NCBI GenBank assembly: GCA_029215795.1
Contig: JARDYH010000007.1
Span: 75,279,763 to 75,343,762, forward strand
Direction: 5' to 3'
Origin: Anniella stebbinsi
Lineage: Eukaryota; Chordata; Lepidosauria; Squamata; Anniellidae
Length of the DNA stretch: 64,000 nucleotides
Part shown: positions 23,565-35,222 of the stretch, piece by piece
Position numbering within the stretch: the first letter of the stretch is position 1
Layout: the number at the start of each line of letters is the position of its first letter
The notes under the pieces: model-generated
Databases searched by the model: none
What the model saw: only the letters and a program-made list of their open reading frames with translations
What the model was told of the DNA's origin: nothing
Translations under genes and position numbers: made by a program

Positions 23565-24157
23565 AGCTTGCAGCCAACTCTGGGAGAAAGGCTTCTGCAT
23601 GATGCCAGGGAAAGCAGGGCCTCATGGAGTAAGAGGGCCGAACGACGCATCACGTTAATCACACTTTTTCAAGAAGCGTGCCTAAAACTGCCAAATTTGT
23701 CAGAAGAAGCAGTCATCTGGGTCCCAGATCTGGCATGGCTCTTTTTATGTTCATCACTTTCCTAATCTGGATTGGGGCCATGTACCAGTCTCCTGCCCAA
23801 ATCCCCACCCATCCCATGCTCCTAATTGCTCCTAAGATGCTGCTTATTGCAAACAGGAACTTTAGAACAGGGATGCAGAACTTTGGGCCCGCGGGACAAA
23901 TCCAGCTTGCCTGGGGTCCCAGTCCTGCCATCTGAGGTCCTCCAGACAAACTGCCATGCCATCCTTTCTTGACCACTAATTGTTTGATGGTTTCCCAGCT
24001 TCTGTGCAGTTTCCCCCATCCTAACGTTGCAATCTTCTGCATATTTAGTCAGAAAAAAAGTCTTACAGCACCAAGCATGCCCCAGCCAGCATGCTCGGAG
24101 CTGTAGGACTTCTTTCTGTCTAAACATGCATAGGATTGCACCCTGAAAGGTTGGAAT

Positions 24158-25430
24158 TAGGGGTGTGCACGGACCCCCCGGATCGGATCGGGACCCGGAT
24201 CGGGACCTCCAATTTTGTCACGGACCGGTTCGGACAAAATCGGAGGCCCCCCGGACCGGATCGAGTCCGATCCCGACCCAAAAATCGTAAATTTTTGGAT
24301 CGGCTGCCATTTTTTTCCCCATAGACTTGCATTGCAATGCAAGTCTATGAGGAAAAAATGGCGGCGGGTGGGTGAGGGGGGCCTAACTCCCTCCCCCCCG
24401 GGGCCGTCCGCTGTGGACGGCCCCGGCAGGTAAGCCCCCTCCCCCGCGCTCCCTACCCCCCCTGGGGCCGTCCGCTTCCATCCGCTGGCGCCCGCGGGCG
24501 CCAGCGGATAGAAGCAGACGGCTCTGGGGGGGGGTAAGCCCCCTTCCCCGCCACTGCTTACCTTCTCGGCCTGTCCACTCCCGTCCGGCGCCGGCGGCTA
24601 CTACCAGCGGGCTCCGCAGCCTACTCTCGAGTAGCGCGCCGGGTGATGACATCACCCGGCGCGCCACCCTGGAGTAGGCCGCGGAGCCTGCTGGTAGTAG
24701 TCGCCGGCGCCGGACGGGAGCGGCCGGGCCGGGAAGGTAAGGGCCCCCTCCCCCCCTCCGCACGCCCCCTCCTCCCCTCCACGCACCCCCTGCTTACCTT
24801 CTCGGCCCGTCCGCTCCCGTCCGGGGCCGGCGGCTACTACCAGCGGGCTCCGCGGCCTGCTCTAGAGTAGCGCGCCGGGTGATGACATCACCCGGTGCGC
24901 CACCCTGGAGTAGGCCGCGGAGCCCGCTGGTAGTAGCCGCCGGCCCCGGACGGGAGCGAACGGGCCGGGAAGGTAAGGGCCCCCCTCCCCCCCTCCGCGC
25001 GCCCCCTCCTCCCCTCCACGCACCCCCTGCTTACCTTCTCGGCCCATCCGCTCCCGTCCGGGGCCGGCGGCTACTACCAGCGGGCTCCGCGGCCTGCTCT
25101 AGAGTAGCGCGCCGGGTGATGACATCACCCGGTGCGCCACCCTGGAACAGGCCGCAGAGCCCGCTGGTAGTAGCTGCCGCCGCCGGACGGGAGCGGACGG
25201 GCCGGAAAGGTAAGCGCCCCCCTCCTCCCCCCGCTGGCGCCCGCCAATGGAAGCAGCGGTGGGCGCCAGTGGGCGCCCGCCGATCCGCCGAACCGGTTCG
25301 GAGCCTTTTCGGACCGGTTCGGATTGGATCGGCCGATCCAGCTGTCAGATCGGAAATCGGATAATTTATCCGATTTCCCACTGGACCGGACTCGGATCGT
25401 GGATCGGGTCCGATCCAGTGCACATCCCTA
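24158..25430. mobile_element. GC-rich hAT-like DNA transposon relic with internal tandem palindromes
   Basis: The terminal inverted repeats are TAGGGGTGTGCAC and, in reverse complement, TAGGGATGTGCAC. A perfect 8-bp duplication, GTTGGAAT, flanks it (24150-24157 and 25431-25438). Subterminal parts are rich in 'cggatcgg' and 'cggaccggttcgg' words. The middle holds three tandem units of about 236 bp. Each is a palindrome centred on TGATGACATCA (24644, 24880 and 25117). No transposase frame exists. The 8-bp duplication supports hAT. Confidence 0.92.
24560..25235. repeat. Three tandem ~236-bp palindromic units
   Basis: Each unit begins 'cttaccttctcggcc.gtccg' and ends in a run of C-rich sequence such as 'ccctccgc.cgccccctcc'. 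Each contains inverted arms of 'ggcggctactaccagcggg' around the shared centre TGATGACATCA. Units 2 and 3 are nearly identical; unit 1 is a little more diverged. Confidence 0.88.
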
Positions 25431-25507
25431 GTTGGAATGCCTCTCCTAAGACTTAGTTACTGACAGTAAGAGCTTTAAACCAAGGGGAGGAGAGCATCCA
25501 CTAAAGT

Positions 25508-25624
25508 CAAAAAAGGAGAGAGAAGCGGTTCTCGGAACGCTGAGGAACTTTATTATTACAATACGTGTATTATAATAATACAATACCTCAGCATTCCGAG
25601 AACCGCTTCTCTCTCCTTTTTTTG
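25508..25624. repeat. 117-bp foldback hairpin
   Basis: The left arm (25508-25545) and right arm (25586-25624) are almost perfectly inverted copies of 'ggagagagaagcggttctcg' plus flanks. The AT-rich centre is itself partly palindromic. Possibly a tiny MITE or a fused terminal-repeat relic. Confidence 0.85.
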
Positions 25625-25631
25625 AGTAATA

Positions 25632-25951
25632 TAGGCTGACCATATGAAAAGGAGGACAGAGGTCATGTAACTTTAACAGTTGTAGAGAAAAAGGAATTTC
25701 AGCCAGTGTCATTTGTATTCAATTAGTTCCCGGTGAAATTCCCTCTTCATCACGACAGTTAAAGTTGCAGCCACTATACTAGAGTGACCCTATACAAAAG
25801 AAGGCAGGGACCCTGCATCTTTAACTGTTGTGATGAAGAGGGAATATCACCAGGAACTAATTGAATACAAATGACACTGGCTGAAATTCCCTTTTCGCCA
25901 CAACTGTTAAGGTTACATGAGCCCTGTCCTCCTTTTCATATGGTCAGCCTA
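25632..25951. mobile_element. Palindromic hAT-like MITE, copy 4
   Basis: Ends are TAGGCTGACCATATGAAAAG and its inverted copy at the right (CATATGGTCAGCCTA). It lies just after the foldback hairpin. A 'agtaagagctttaa' word occurs at about 25465-25480 and again at about 25952-25966, bracketing hairpin plus MITE. Confidence 0.88.
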
Positions 25952-26391
25952 AGTAAGAGCTTTAAGTAAAAATATTCTGGTATTTGGCTTTGCCCACCCC
26001 TAGAATGCAGATGCCAAAAGTCTCTCTGAAATGGAATTTGGGAGTTTGAGCCTTGCGAATAGAAGCAGGCGGATTTCCAGCAGAAAAAAAGATGGGGGCC
26101 TGAACCAGACGTTTGGATCATGGTGCTGGATTGAGGTAGCTTTTCTTTTCTTTCTTTTTTTAAAAAAATGGCAACTTTATTAAGTGTGCTTTTGGGGACG
26201 TCTGATTCATGTAAGATACTGTTTGGCCCAGAGTGGAGGCTGTTATGCAGAGTAGCATTGACCGAAATTTACCGCTCTGCCACTAGAGAGCGCTGTGGTA
26301 TAAAGCAGTTGCTGGCAGTTTTGTGTGTGTATGTGGGAAGCAGCATGGATATGGGAGAGGAGGGTGAGCAGATACCTGCCAGCAGTTGTAG

Positions 26392-26708
26392 GGTGACTAG
26401 ATAAAATCCAGGTCAGGGCTCATGTAACTTTAGCAGTTGTAGAGAAAAGGGAATTTCAGCCAGTGTCATTTGTATGCAGTTAGTCCCTGGTGAAATTTCC
26501 TCTTCATCACAACAGTTAAAGTTGCAGGCACTATACTAGAGTGACCATATGAAAAGGAGGACAGGGCCCCTGCAACTTTAACTGTTGTGAGGAAGAAAGA
26601 ATTTCACCAGGAACTAATTGCATACAAAGGACACTGGCTGAAATTCCCTTTGCTCTACAACTGTTAAAGTTACATGAGCCCTGACCTGGATTTTATCTGG
26701 TCAGCCTA
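26392..26708. mobile_element. Palindromic hAT-like MITE, copy 5
   Basis: Starts TAGGGTGACTAGATAAAATCC and ends TATCTGGTCAGCCTA. Flanks AGCAGTtg / AGCAGTaa form an imperfect 8-bp duplication. Confidence 0.88.
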
Positions 26709-26740
26709 AGCAGTAACCCTGTCTTAAATTTAACCAGGGC

Positions 26741-27170
26741 TAGGGTGACCATATTTGGGAAACCATAAAAGAGGACACCCAGTGGGGGCAGGAGTGGAAA
26801 ATCGCGCTGTCCAGGGCCTCCAGAAAGCACATAATTCCCCCCTGCCATGCTATTGGCAGCTGCCATTAGCATGGCGGTTGTGAATGACATGCTTTCCAGT
26901 GGCTCCAGAAAGTGCGCTTTCCCCTGGGCTATAAGTTTGGTAGAAGGAAGGGAAAGCGTGTCATTCCTGCCCCCCCACTGCTCCAATAGGGGCCTCCGGA
27001 AAGCGTGTCATTCCCCCCCCACACACACACACACACACTAATGGTGGTCTTAAAGGGGAAAGTGTGCCATTCCAGGACATTATAGAAAATTACAGAAAAT
27101 CCCTCCTGACACCCAGGATAAAACAAAAAGCAGGACAAATCCGGGAAAATCCTGACAGTTGGTCACCCTA
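26741..27170. mobile_element. 430-bp hAT-like MITE, related ends but different body
   Basis: Ends are TAGGGTGACCATATTTGGG and GACAGTTGGTCACCCTA. A perfect 8-bp duplication, ACCAGGGC, flanks it (26733-26740 and 27171-27178). The body contains repeated 'gaaagcgtgtcattcc' words and a (AC)n tract. It shares the TAGGGTGACC end with the ~320-bp family but has unrelated internal sequence. A longer relative is at 35223-36058. Confidence 0.92.
27021..27038. repeat. (AC)n microsatellite
   Basis: Nine AC units after a C run, inside the 430-bp element. Confidence 0.85.
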
Positions 27171-27406
27171 ACCAGGGCTCACTCTGGCATTTTATTTCCA
27201 TCACCCTCTTAGTGAGGTAGGAGGCAAGAATTTCGTTGGATGTCAACCCCCTTTTAGCACCTCCTTCAGACATTGCTCTACTTACAAAGGCTTTGTATGT
27301 CGCAAGGTGTGTCAAAAAGCCAAACTCTGGAGTGGGCAGAAGTCAGACTATAATTTATACCTGTTGACATGGCTGCTGAGGGAAGACTCTGAGCATGTAT
27401 TGAGAG

Positions 27407-27927
27407 GGCTCATCTACACCTAAGGGTGTGGAGGGAGGGGGGAGGATTGCGGACTTACCTGCTTCCGCGATCCTCCCCCAGCGTCTAGACGGTTTGCAAC
27501 GCCCCGGAAGGGAAGAAGGAAGTCGCAGCCACCATTTGTGTGTGTGTGTGAGAGAAGAGGAGCCACTTGGCCCTGATCCACAAAAAAGGGTGGGAACCAT
27601 GCCCAAACCCCCGCCAACCCAGGAATGGTGAAATTGCAATCCCCACCCCATCCCCATAGGCATGGAGCCTCCCCACATAGCTCTGTGCTCAGCCCCACTA
27701 CTCGTGGGGAATAAGGGATGACCCAGGAGCATCACCCACAGCGCCTGTGCTCTTCAGGATAGTCTCGGGACTGCGGAAATATCGGGAAATCCGCAGTCCC
27801 ATATACCACGGGAAAAGTCCCTGGTCGTCCCGGGTTGCCCCCGGCGCGGGATCCCCTGTGGATCATATGGGCGTACAAGGACGACCTAGAGATGATCCCA
27901 GGATATCTGGCAGGTATAGACATGGCC
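27407..27927. mobile_element. Harbinger-like MITE candidate, GGCTCATCTACACC end
   Basis: The left end GGCTCATCTACACCTAAGGG and the right end in reverse complement, GGCCATGTCTATACCTGCC, are similar but not identical. The body has GC-rich inverted pieces ('gcggacttacctgcttccgc', 'gactgcgg...ccgcagtc'). No exact target duplication is visible. It resembles the element at 49907-50461 in overall plan. Confidence 0.55.
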
Positions 27928-28084
27928 AGCGTCTTTCCTCACGGATATATTTATATATAAAAATCAATACCACACATCTAGGAAGAAAGCCTCTAGGCAG
28001 GTTTGAAGCATGGCAGAGGATCAGTTTCCACAAACAAAGCAGTGTGTGGAAATAGATCTCAGAGGCCATTTATTCCAACTCTGG

Positions 28085-28817
28085 GCATGGAAAGGATTTT
28101 AACAGGCTGGAACAGTGGGCTGGTGCCAGTAAGAAGATGAAATTCCACAGAGATCAATGTAAAGTCTTGTATTTAGGTAGGGGGTGGTGGAAATCAGGCA
28201 TGAGTATAGGATGGGGAAAACTTGACAGGAGTACATGTGAACAGGACCTAAGTGTCTTCGTGGATCAGAAGCTGGATACGAGCCAGCAGTGTGATGTGGC
28301 TGCTGAAAAAGTGAATGTAATCCTGAGCTGCGTTAATAGAAGCGTAGTGACCACATTGTGGGCAGTAATAGTGCTACTCTATTCTGGAGGGCACCAGGTT
28401 GGAGTCTGGAGACCAAGCCCTGTGAGGAATGGTTGAAACATCTGGGTATAGTTAGCCTGGAGAAGGTGAATGTGAGACATTATAGTCTTCAAATATCTGA
28501 AAGGCTGTCATGCCAAAGATGGAGCTGAGTTTTTCTCTTTTGCTCTAGAGTTCAGATCTAGAACCAGTAGGTAGATGTTTCAGGGAGGCAGATTTTACCT
28601 AAACATTAAGAGAAACCTAAGGGTGAGAGCTCTTCAGCAGTGGAACGGACTGACTTGAGCAGCTATGGTGGGTCCTCTTTCGCTGGAGGTATTTAAGTTG
28701 AAGCTGGACAGCCGTCTGTCAGAGGCACTGTAGCTGCTTCAGGTGTTGCAGAGCCTAGGTTGAACGGGGTGGGACTGGATGGTCTCCTAGGTCCCTTCCA
28801 ACTCTTTGATCCTATGA
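28085..28817 (+). mobile_element. CR1-type LINE 3' end
   Basis: Degraded plus-strand similarity runs from 'gaaattccacagagatcaatgt' (the DQCKVLYLGR segment, about 28140-28180) through 'gttagcctggagaagg' and 'gctggacagccgtctgtc'. It ends in the CR1 tail 'tggatggtctcctaggtcccttccaactctttgatcc'. Multiple frame breaks are present. Confidence 0.9.
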
Positions 28818-28964
28818 CCAATGGAAAGTGTGCCCTAGAGCACACCCAAGCTGTCCCTGGCAGCTGCACATTGTAGGAGAAGATCAACTGTGGTAAGCAA
28901 AATGTTGCATAATAACTTCTGAAGAACTCCTAACTTCTCCAAAACACTTCAAAAGCAGCTGAGC

Positions 28965-29150
28965 TAGGAAATGTATTTATTAGATTTGTATACCACCCCG
29001 CTGGCAAATGGCCTTGGAACAGTTTAGATCATAATACCAAACAACAACATAATAACCATAAATAAATAAATAAATAAATAACGCAATTCAAATATCAAAA
29101 TATTACAATATTAAACATTAAACACATTTTAAAAAATATTAAAAACGTTT
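28965..29150 (-). repeat. L2-like LINE 3' tail, minus strand, with (AAAT)n
   Basis: Reads 'tttattagatttgtataccaccccgctggcaaatggcc', the reverse of a '...ggcgggatataaatctaataaa' type end, followed by (ATAA)n at 29058-29082. Confidence 0.65.
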
Positions 29151-29267
29151 AAATAAGTCCTCAGTTAACACTTGGAGGTCAGACATGTAACAGCCACATA
29201 CAGTCCTGTGAAAATTGCCACTCTGAAGATGCTGTTCATCCTGGGAAGGGAATTGCCATTGATCTAA

Positions 29268-29368
29268 TGCAACCTTCGCCAGCTTGGTTCCTCCAGTGGG
29301 TTTGGACTACAATGCCCATCATCCCCAGCCAGCATGGCAGAGTTGTAGACTGACACATCTGGAGGGCA
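29268..29368. repeat. Palindromic 'ggactacaatgcccatcatccc' MITE-like repeat
   Basis: Arm 1 is 'gccagcttggttcctccagtggg' with the 'ggactacaatgcccatcatccccagccagcatgg' core. Arm 2 is 'agttgtagactgacacatctggagggcacc'. Confidence 0.75.
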
Positions 29369-29595
29369 CCATAAGAACATAAGAAGAGCCCTGCTGGATC
29401 AGACCAAGGGTCCATCTAGCCCAGCACTCTGTTCACACATTGGCCCACCAGCTGTCAACCAAGGAACCACAAGGAGGACATGGTGCAACAGCACCCTCCC
29501 AACCATGTTCCCCAGCTTACTGCCTCTGATACGGGAGGTAGCACATAGACATCAGGACTAGTAGCCATGGATAGCCTTCTCCAGGAATTTATCCA
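29369..29595 (-). repeat. Retroposon-like repeat 'cataagaacataagaagagccctgctgg'
   Basis: Full-length reference copy in this window of the family also found at 4555-4692 and 51700-51855. It begins 'ataagaacataagaagagcc' and includes 'caccagctgtcaaccaagg' and 'ccatggatagccttctccagg'. Family name unknown to me. Confidence 0.8.
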
Positions 29596-32520
29596 ACCCA
29601 TCAGGTTGAGGAAGGCTGAGCTAATGTTTCAGGTTCCAGCCTGGCTCTGCCCCCTTGACTCCACCCAAGGGGACACGTATCAATGAAATGAAAGGTTGGC
29701 GATATATAATATGTCTACCACTTGTTTACAAATACAGCGGTAGGAGGAAGAGGGTGGATGCAGGGATGCTCCAGGCAGCTGGGAGAGGCAATCGTTCAAA
29801 CCAGAATGCTCCGGGGGCCAGTAAAACATTCAGCCCCACACCCTGCCCCACAGCGCAGAGAAACATCCACACTCTTCTCCCCAGGACAATAAGCTGATTC
29901 TCTGCTCCCAACTGTAACGACTTAGTAGCCAGGGCAGCCTTTGTCTCCGCAATGAATCACCCACCCGGTGCACACGGTTGCCATCGACTGACTCATGGCC
30001 GCTCACAACCACAGCCTTTGTGCCCGGCTCCCGGGATGGCACAGCGGGTGACTGACACAGCTCTCCCGCCCTGTGCCAGGAACTGCAAAGTGAGCAGGGA
30101 CACACTTCATCTTTCCACTGAGGAAACAAACTCCTTGCCCATCTTTCCTGGGAGAAGCCAGGCACTCGGTCTGAGGTGCTTTAATTAAACTCCCCAAGGG
30201 GTGAACAGACAAGAGTGAGTCCAGAGACTGAGCATGAAACGATGCGCTGCCAGGCCCCCTTGGTTGGGCTCCGCAGTCTTTAGGACACAAGATTGAATTA
30301 GACCAGCTGGGTATTCAGCTTTGCGAAAGCATGCTCAACATGAATAGTAGCGCCTGGCGCGTGAACGCGGTCTCTGGATGTCTATGTAGGGCCAGTCAGG
30401 GGGTGCAGGTGCCTGGCATACGCCACAAGGCCTTGTTATCATTGAACAGTTGCCAAGGAGCTGCTAGGCCTCATCTCCCTGAGAGTGAGTGAATATTTAT
30501 ATGATGACATGTGCTCATTAGCATATCTATGTGGTATATTTAAATTGTAAATTTGTAGCCATACAAGGCCGGAGCAGCCATGCTTTCAACAAGAGACACA
30601 TTTTTTTCCCAGTTCCACCTAACCCAGAAAATACCAAATCATTTGCTCTGAGGTAACTGTCCTCCTGTGAGGTAACCGCCATTACATGCCAAGATTCTTT
30701 GGATATTTGGTGTGGGACTGTTAGGCCTTGTTATCTCTCTGAGGCAACTGAATGCATGGATCCATACATATCGTATTTATTAACATTACAAGCTCCCATA
30801 TTTCACAGATGAAAACAGGAACACACAGGTATCGCTTGTATTCCCACATCAAGGACAAGGACATTGCTGCCCAAATCCATCATCACCTTTACAAATCCCT
30901 CACCACATTACGTTGTTAGTTACACTCTTGCACCATTGGTGTAGTCCAGTCAGGGCTCGGCAGAGATGCTGACAAGTCCTCATCACCACCACCTCGAATT
31001 CCTGTTCCCTCTGATTTTAGCTGCAATCCTCACAGTACCTAAGGTGTAATAATACCCCCCACCTGCCCCCAGTACAATATATGTTCCCTGTTATAATGCA
31101 AAGTATTTTGGGGTGGTTTGGTCTTGAGCGGGCAATTTAGACCAATTAGCTTTACAAAAGACAAGCTCGTGGTGGAGATAAAGCTGCTAGAACTGATCAG
31201 CCCAAGTGATCCATGTCATTCAGGGCCCTGCGTGGGATCAACACATGCAAGAACAGCTCTTCTGTGGCTTGTTGCAATTTCTGAAAGGTACTCCAAGAGG
31301 ATATCTCGATCTGGATTCACCACATCAAATGCTGCCATTGCTCCATGTCGGTTATTCCCTGTTGATTTCTGCCCATCATGCCGTCTTTAAGGACTTCTGC
31401 CCATTAAAACGATGTCAAAGCAATGATAGATCCCTGTTTACTTCCGCAATGCTCTCCTTTTCTGTTTTTTCATTCTCCCCCCACTCTGAACTCCCCGCCC
31501 TCCATCGATATTTAAGCCCAGTCACCACGCCTGGCACATCTGCGCATCACTTCATCCTGACATCTCGCCACCACTGCTCCTTACGCTGATGTTTACACAG
31601 GAGCCCATTGTTCTAGGATTGCCTGTTTCTCGCTGTGGGCTGATCTGCCTCGACTTTAGCTGTCCATTGGGATTGGCGTACCCTGATACCCTTGGCTGGC
31701 TCAGAAGAGGTGTCTGGTTTTCCAGGACTTACTTATTGGTGGAAAGCGCATTCTTGGGTTCTGGGTGAGTTCTGGTTTTTCCTGTTTGGCTTGCTTCTGG
31801 AAGGGAGGGGATGAGGGCAAAGGATCGGGTGTAATTCTTAACATTTGTGGATCAGAGTATGGAGTCATCTTAAGTAGAGGCAGGAAAGAATTTGGCATCA
31901 GTTCCGATGGTACAATTTGGGCCAAAGTTCAGGACCCTGCAGTCTGGACCCCTCAGCTCAAATTACCATCCAGAAAGCTGCAGGTGATCAGGGCAGTTGA
32001 TGATGCCATGATTTAAGTGAATTTAAAATGAAAAACTACACCCGCGCAAAGCATCTTTAAAAATCAGAGTTGGCAAACAGTTTTGTCGTTATTTTTCTAA
32101 CATATTAGGAATGTAGTAGTAGTAATAAAACATAGTTCGGTGGTGGTGTGAAGAGAAATATTCGTTATGTGCTTCACAATATACAGGGCCACCTATAACA
32201 CATGCACACTCAAGATCATTCAGTCCAGGGTTTAAAATCACCTAGTTGCACTACAGATCAGTCCTGAGAGTCAGATGGAGCACGTCAACTCTTAGGATAT
32301 TTTTCTATCTTTGGGAGGAAAGGAGATTATAATGGCTTAGGGCAGAGGCGGCCAAATGGTGACCAATGACCCACATCTAACTGATTATTTAATTGATTCA
32401 GCCCCTGTTGAATTTTAATAATGACGCCGAGAAAAAAGTCTGCTCACAATTTTGTTCCGAGAGAAAAGAGGCTGGGAATGTTTTCAAGGTGTGGGTGGGT
32501 GGGTGTGGGTGGGTGAGACA

Positions 32521-32540
32521 GAGAGAGAGAGAGAGAGAGA
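32521..32540. repeat. (GA)n microsatellite
   Basis: Ten GA units after a (GTGGGTGG)-like stretch. Confidence 0.9.
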
Positions 32541-33531
32541 TCTGATCTACACACCTACAGCAGAATGAGTTGGAAAGAGTCCTATGGTGAGGAGTGTATC
32601 ATTTCAAACTGAGGTTGTGGGGCAGCAGTAGGATCACATTTTCAAATGCTCTCCTATGGAAAATTTCTCTGCAAGTGGAACCCTAGCACACTGGAGAATG
32701 GTTGGAAGAGAACATGTCTGAATCCTGAAGTGCTAGGGTTTATTTGTTTTTAAATTTTCATTATTTGGAGAGAATATTTACATGAGAGAGTGCCTTCAAA
32801 AATGGTATTCTTCACCTGCTATTTGCAATAAAGTCCACTGTACCATTCAGGATTCTATCATCTCATCCTGTTGCATTTCGAGAGACACACAGAGAAAAGT
32901 CCACATTTAAATGGTAAATTGCTCTTTTGGGTTGTGCAAATATTATGCCCCCCCAAGAATACGGTGATCTCTGGCTTAGAACAAGTGGGCAAGTGATACA
33001 CAATAAATAGGTCCTCTTCAGCTCTAAAACAGATTATTGCAGAACTAGAGCAGAAATATGAAATGACATTAACTCTTTGAAATAGAATATCTGGAACATG
33101 AAATTTGGGGATGTGTTAGGACACTTTAAGCTTGCTCTTCAAACTTGTTGACAAACTAAATGGTAGGGATGTCAACTTCTGGGGGTCCAGAGACAATTCC
33201 CACCCAACCCAGAACCCACCATGGGCCACACCATGGCAGCACCATCAAATTTCCCCCCAAAATCCATCCACAAAAAAGAGCAGTTTTTCCTTTAAAAATG
33301 GCCCCTGTTCTTGTTCTGCCATTGCGCCGCCGAATTTTGGCGGCAAACTACAACTTTTTGTATTGAAGAAAGGGGAAATCACCCTATTTTCGATGGCAAA
33401 TTCAGCTGTGTAGGACTTATTTCTGTCAACATACATAGAATTGTGCAGTTATTTATTTGTCTTTGCCACAAGAGGGTAACACAGCTACCCTTTGTGATTG
33501 TTAGTGTCAGAAATGTAGAAGTGGAATAAGC

Positions 33532-33851
33532 TAGGCTGACCAGATAAAATCCAGGTCAGGGCTCATGTAACTTTAACAGTTGTAGAGAAAAGGGAATTTC
33601 AGCCAGTGTCATTTGTATGCAATTAGTTCCTGGTGAAATCCCCTCTTCATCACAACAGTTAAAGTTGCAGGCACTATACTAGAGTGACCATATACAAAAG
33701 AAGGCAGGCCCCCTGCAACTTTAACTGTTGTGATGAAGAGGGAATTTCACCAGGGACTAATTGCATACAAATGACCCTGGCTGAAACTCCCTTTTCTCTA
33801 CAACTGTTAAAGTTACATGAGCCCTGACCTGGATTTTATCTGGTCACCCTA
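33532..33851. mobile_element. Palindromic hAT-like MITE, copy 6 (320 bp)
   Basis: The best-preserved copy. It starts TAGGCTGACCAGATAAAATC and ends GATTTTATCTGGTCACCCTA. A perfect 8-bp duplication, GAATAAGC, flanks it (33524-33531 and 33852-33859). The arms pair over most of the length. The centre holds 'ctatactagagtgaccatata', itself like an internal end. Confidence 0.95.
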
Positions 33852-34119
33852 GAATAAGCACAACAGGTGGTGTGTGTGTTTTCCAGTTCAGAAGTTTTTT
33901 TATCTACTTCATTATAAGTAGAGGTACATTTACCTGGAGTAAGACCCACTGAACACAATAAGGCTTAACTCTGAGTAGATGTGTATAGGATCCCTTTTAA
34001 GTTACCTCTTATCCTCCTTTAAGCAGCTTATTGTGCTGTTCACTATCATCATGTCTGGGGGTGGGGTTCTCTCCTCCTAGCATGGCTTAAGCATGATCAA
34101 AACGAGAGCAATCTTTAAA

Positions 34120-34960
34120 ACTCCAGCCAGGGGGATCTTGGGTTGGCAGAGATGGAGAGGGCAGGTAAGTGAAAAGTATCCAAGCTGCCAATCCAGAAGT
34201 CCTCAGTTCAAAATATCTCACCACGGGGCCATGAACTCAATTAGACATGTCTTATTCAGAGTGGACTACTGTAATGCATTCTACATGGGACTGTGTTTGT
34301 AGACAACTTGGAAGTTTAAGCAGGTGCAGAATGCAGCCACTCACATCCTCGCTGGAGCTAAACAGTTAGGTTATATGACGTGGATTCCGTACCAGCTGCA
34401 TTGGTCTGCCCACACTGTGCATTTCCAGGCACAATTCAAAATGCTGGTTTTTACATCAGTTATTTGAAAGACCGCTTGCACCCTTACGAACCTGCCCATG
34501 TGTTAGGATCACAGTCAGAAGCCCTACTCATTGGCCTCCCATTAATGATTTTATAAAATAATACCTCCTAATAGCCGAAGCTCTCCGAACAGTTCTCAGC
34601 AATGAAAGTCTGTAAGATTGGCAGGCACTAGAAATAGGGGCTCCTTGGTGGTGGAACCTGCCCTCTGGAATTCCCTCCTGAGAGGTTTTTGGCTGTCGCC
34701 ACCTGTTGTTTTTAAGAGTTTTTGTTTTGTTTTTAAATGATTTGTTTTCTTTGGCTTTAAACTACAAAGTTTGAAGTATATATGCTGTTTTTCTTGTTCA
34801 AGTTTTGGATCTGGCTTGTTTGAACTGGATCATTTTTCCAGTTGTTGAAAACCGATTATGATTTTTATGAACTTGTTATATTGACATTGAATTATACATT
34901 TTATATTGTAAATCACAATGGGAAGGCCTGAAAGGCAGCTAGAAATGCGTGAAATGTATA
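34120..34960 (+). mobile_element. L2/CR1-group LINE, 3' part
   Basis: The plus strand retains a reverse-transcriptase C-terminal motif (RVDYCNAFYMGL, about 34257-34292), then 'aagcaggtgcagaatgcagccac' (the KQVQNAAT-type segment). The 3' UTR has 'ctccttggtggtggaacctgccctctggaattccctcc' and a T-rich tail. The DYCN...VQNAA arrangement is typical of L2-like elements. The frame is broken. Confidence 0.82.
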
Positions 34961-35222
34961 ATTGAACATAACTCTTTAGATACCCTTAGGTAAGCTACTT
35001 TCCCTTTCTCAGCTTCAGTTGTTCCATTTGCAACATGGGGGTTAATAATACTGAATTACCTTACTGAGTCGTTGTAAGGATTGCAACTAGATCGGGATTG
35101 AGGGGGCAATTTTAGGTTTACACAGGGGTGGAATCCTAACTCGAGTAGAAAGTAGTCCCCCCACCCCAAACACTAACCAGAGATAATTGAGGTTATTGCT
35201 ATCAAACAACTATACTTCAAAC

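Noticed and set aside
24383..25423. Long Pro/Arg/Ala-rich open frames on both strands
   Set aside because: They lie inside the GC-rich hAT-like element, repeat with its tandem units and exist on both strands; GC content explains them.
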